NCBI GenBank assembly: GCA_000433915.1 | Contig: HF993623.1 | Span: 12,195-17,707, forward strand | Direction of reading: 5' to 3' | Source: Clostridium sp. CAG:793 | GTDB taxonomy: Bacteria > Bacillota > Clostridia > TANB77 > CAG-508 | Length of the DNA: 5,513 bases | Part shown: piece after piece, positions 5,382-5,513 of the stretch | Layout: each line of letters begins with the position of its first letter | Position numbering within the stretch: position 1 is the first letter of the stretch | Notes under the pieces: generated by a model | Databases searched by the model: none | The model's input: the letters and a program-made list of their open reading frames with translations, nothing else | What the model was told of the DNA's origin: nothing | Translations under genes and position numbers: made by a program

Positions 5382-5513
5382 GTATAAACGAAAAATAGCT
5401 AAATTTGATAAAAAACTATTACAACTCCAATATTTGTGGAAAAGCTATAAAAATCAGAATCTATTTTAGATGTTGATAGGATATTATAGAATTAACTAAG
5501 TTGATAAATTAAT

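Noticed and set aside
5400..5490. Promoter-like boxes after ileS (TTGATA at 5405, TATTAT at 5482)
   Set aside because: No -35/-10 pair has acceptable spacing, and such hexamers are frequent in sequence this AT-rich.

Overview
This 5.5 kb AT-rich window looks like a low-GC Firmicute, probably a clostridial or related gut-type lineage. The reasons are a tRNA-Ile-responsive T-box leader in front of ileS, strong AGGAGG ribosome binding sites, A/T-ending codons and typical intrinsic terminators. No phage structural genes, transposase or CRISPR array are visible.

The left 2.1 kb is a diversity-generating retroelement (DGR). From left to right it holds: (1) the last 19 codons of a target gene on the + strand, ending in GFRPVLAV, which carry the 3' part of the variable repeat (VR); (2) a terminator hairpin; (3) a good sigma70-type promoter that appears to serve the template repeat alone; (4) the template repeat (TR), read on the + strand and packed with AAC/AAT codons; (5) a roughly 200-base structured spacer; and (6) on the minus strand, a DGR-type reverse transcriptase (RT) preceded by the accessory protein Avd, as a two-gene overlapping operon with its own promoter and terminator. 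VR and TR align without gaps. Over VR 1-69 there are eight mismatches, and each one lies opposite an adenine of the TR, which is the signature of adenine-specific mutagenic retrohoming. The TR RNA would be made from its own promoter, copied by the RT-Avd complex with errors at A, and the cDNA would replace the VR of the lectin-like target.

The right 3.3 kb is housekeeping: a promoter, a T-box leader with an Ile specifier (ATC), a UGGU bulge that fits the ACCA end of tRNA-Ile, and a terminator/antiterminator switch. It is followed by full-length ileS (920 aa) and a strong terminator. ileS is divergent from the avd-RT operon across a 460-base region that also holds a 10-bp inverted repeat. The last ~130 bases contain no gene I can support.

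The DGR class is known. What stands out here is the layout: the TR is on the strand opposite to the RT, has its own promoter, and is separated from the RT operon by a terminator.
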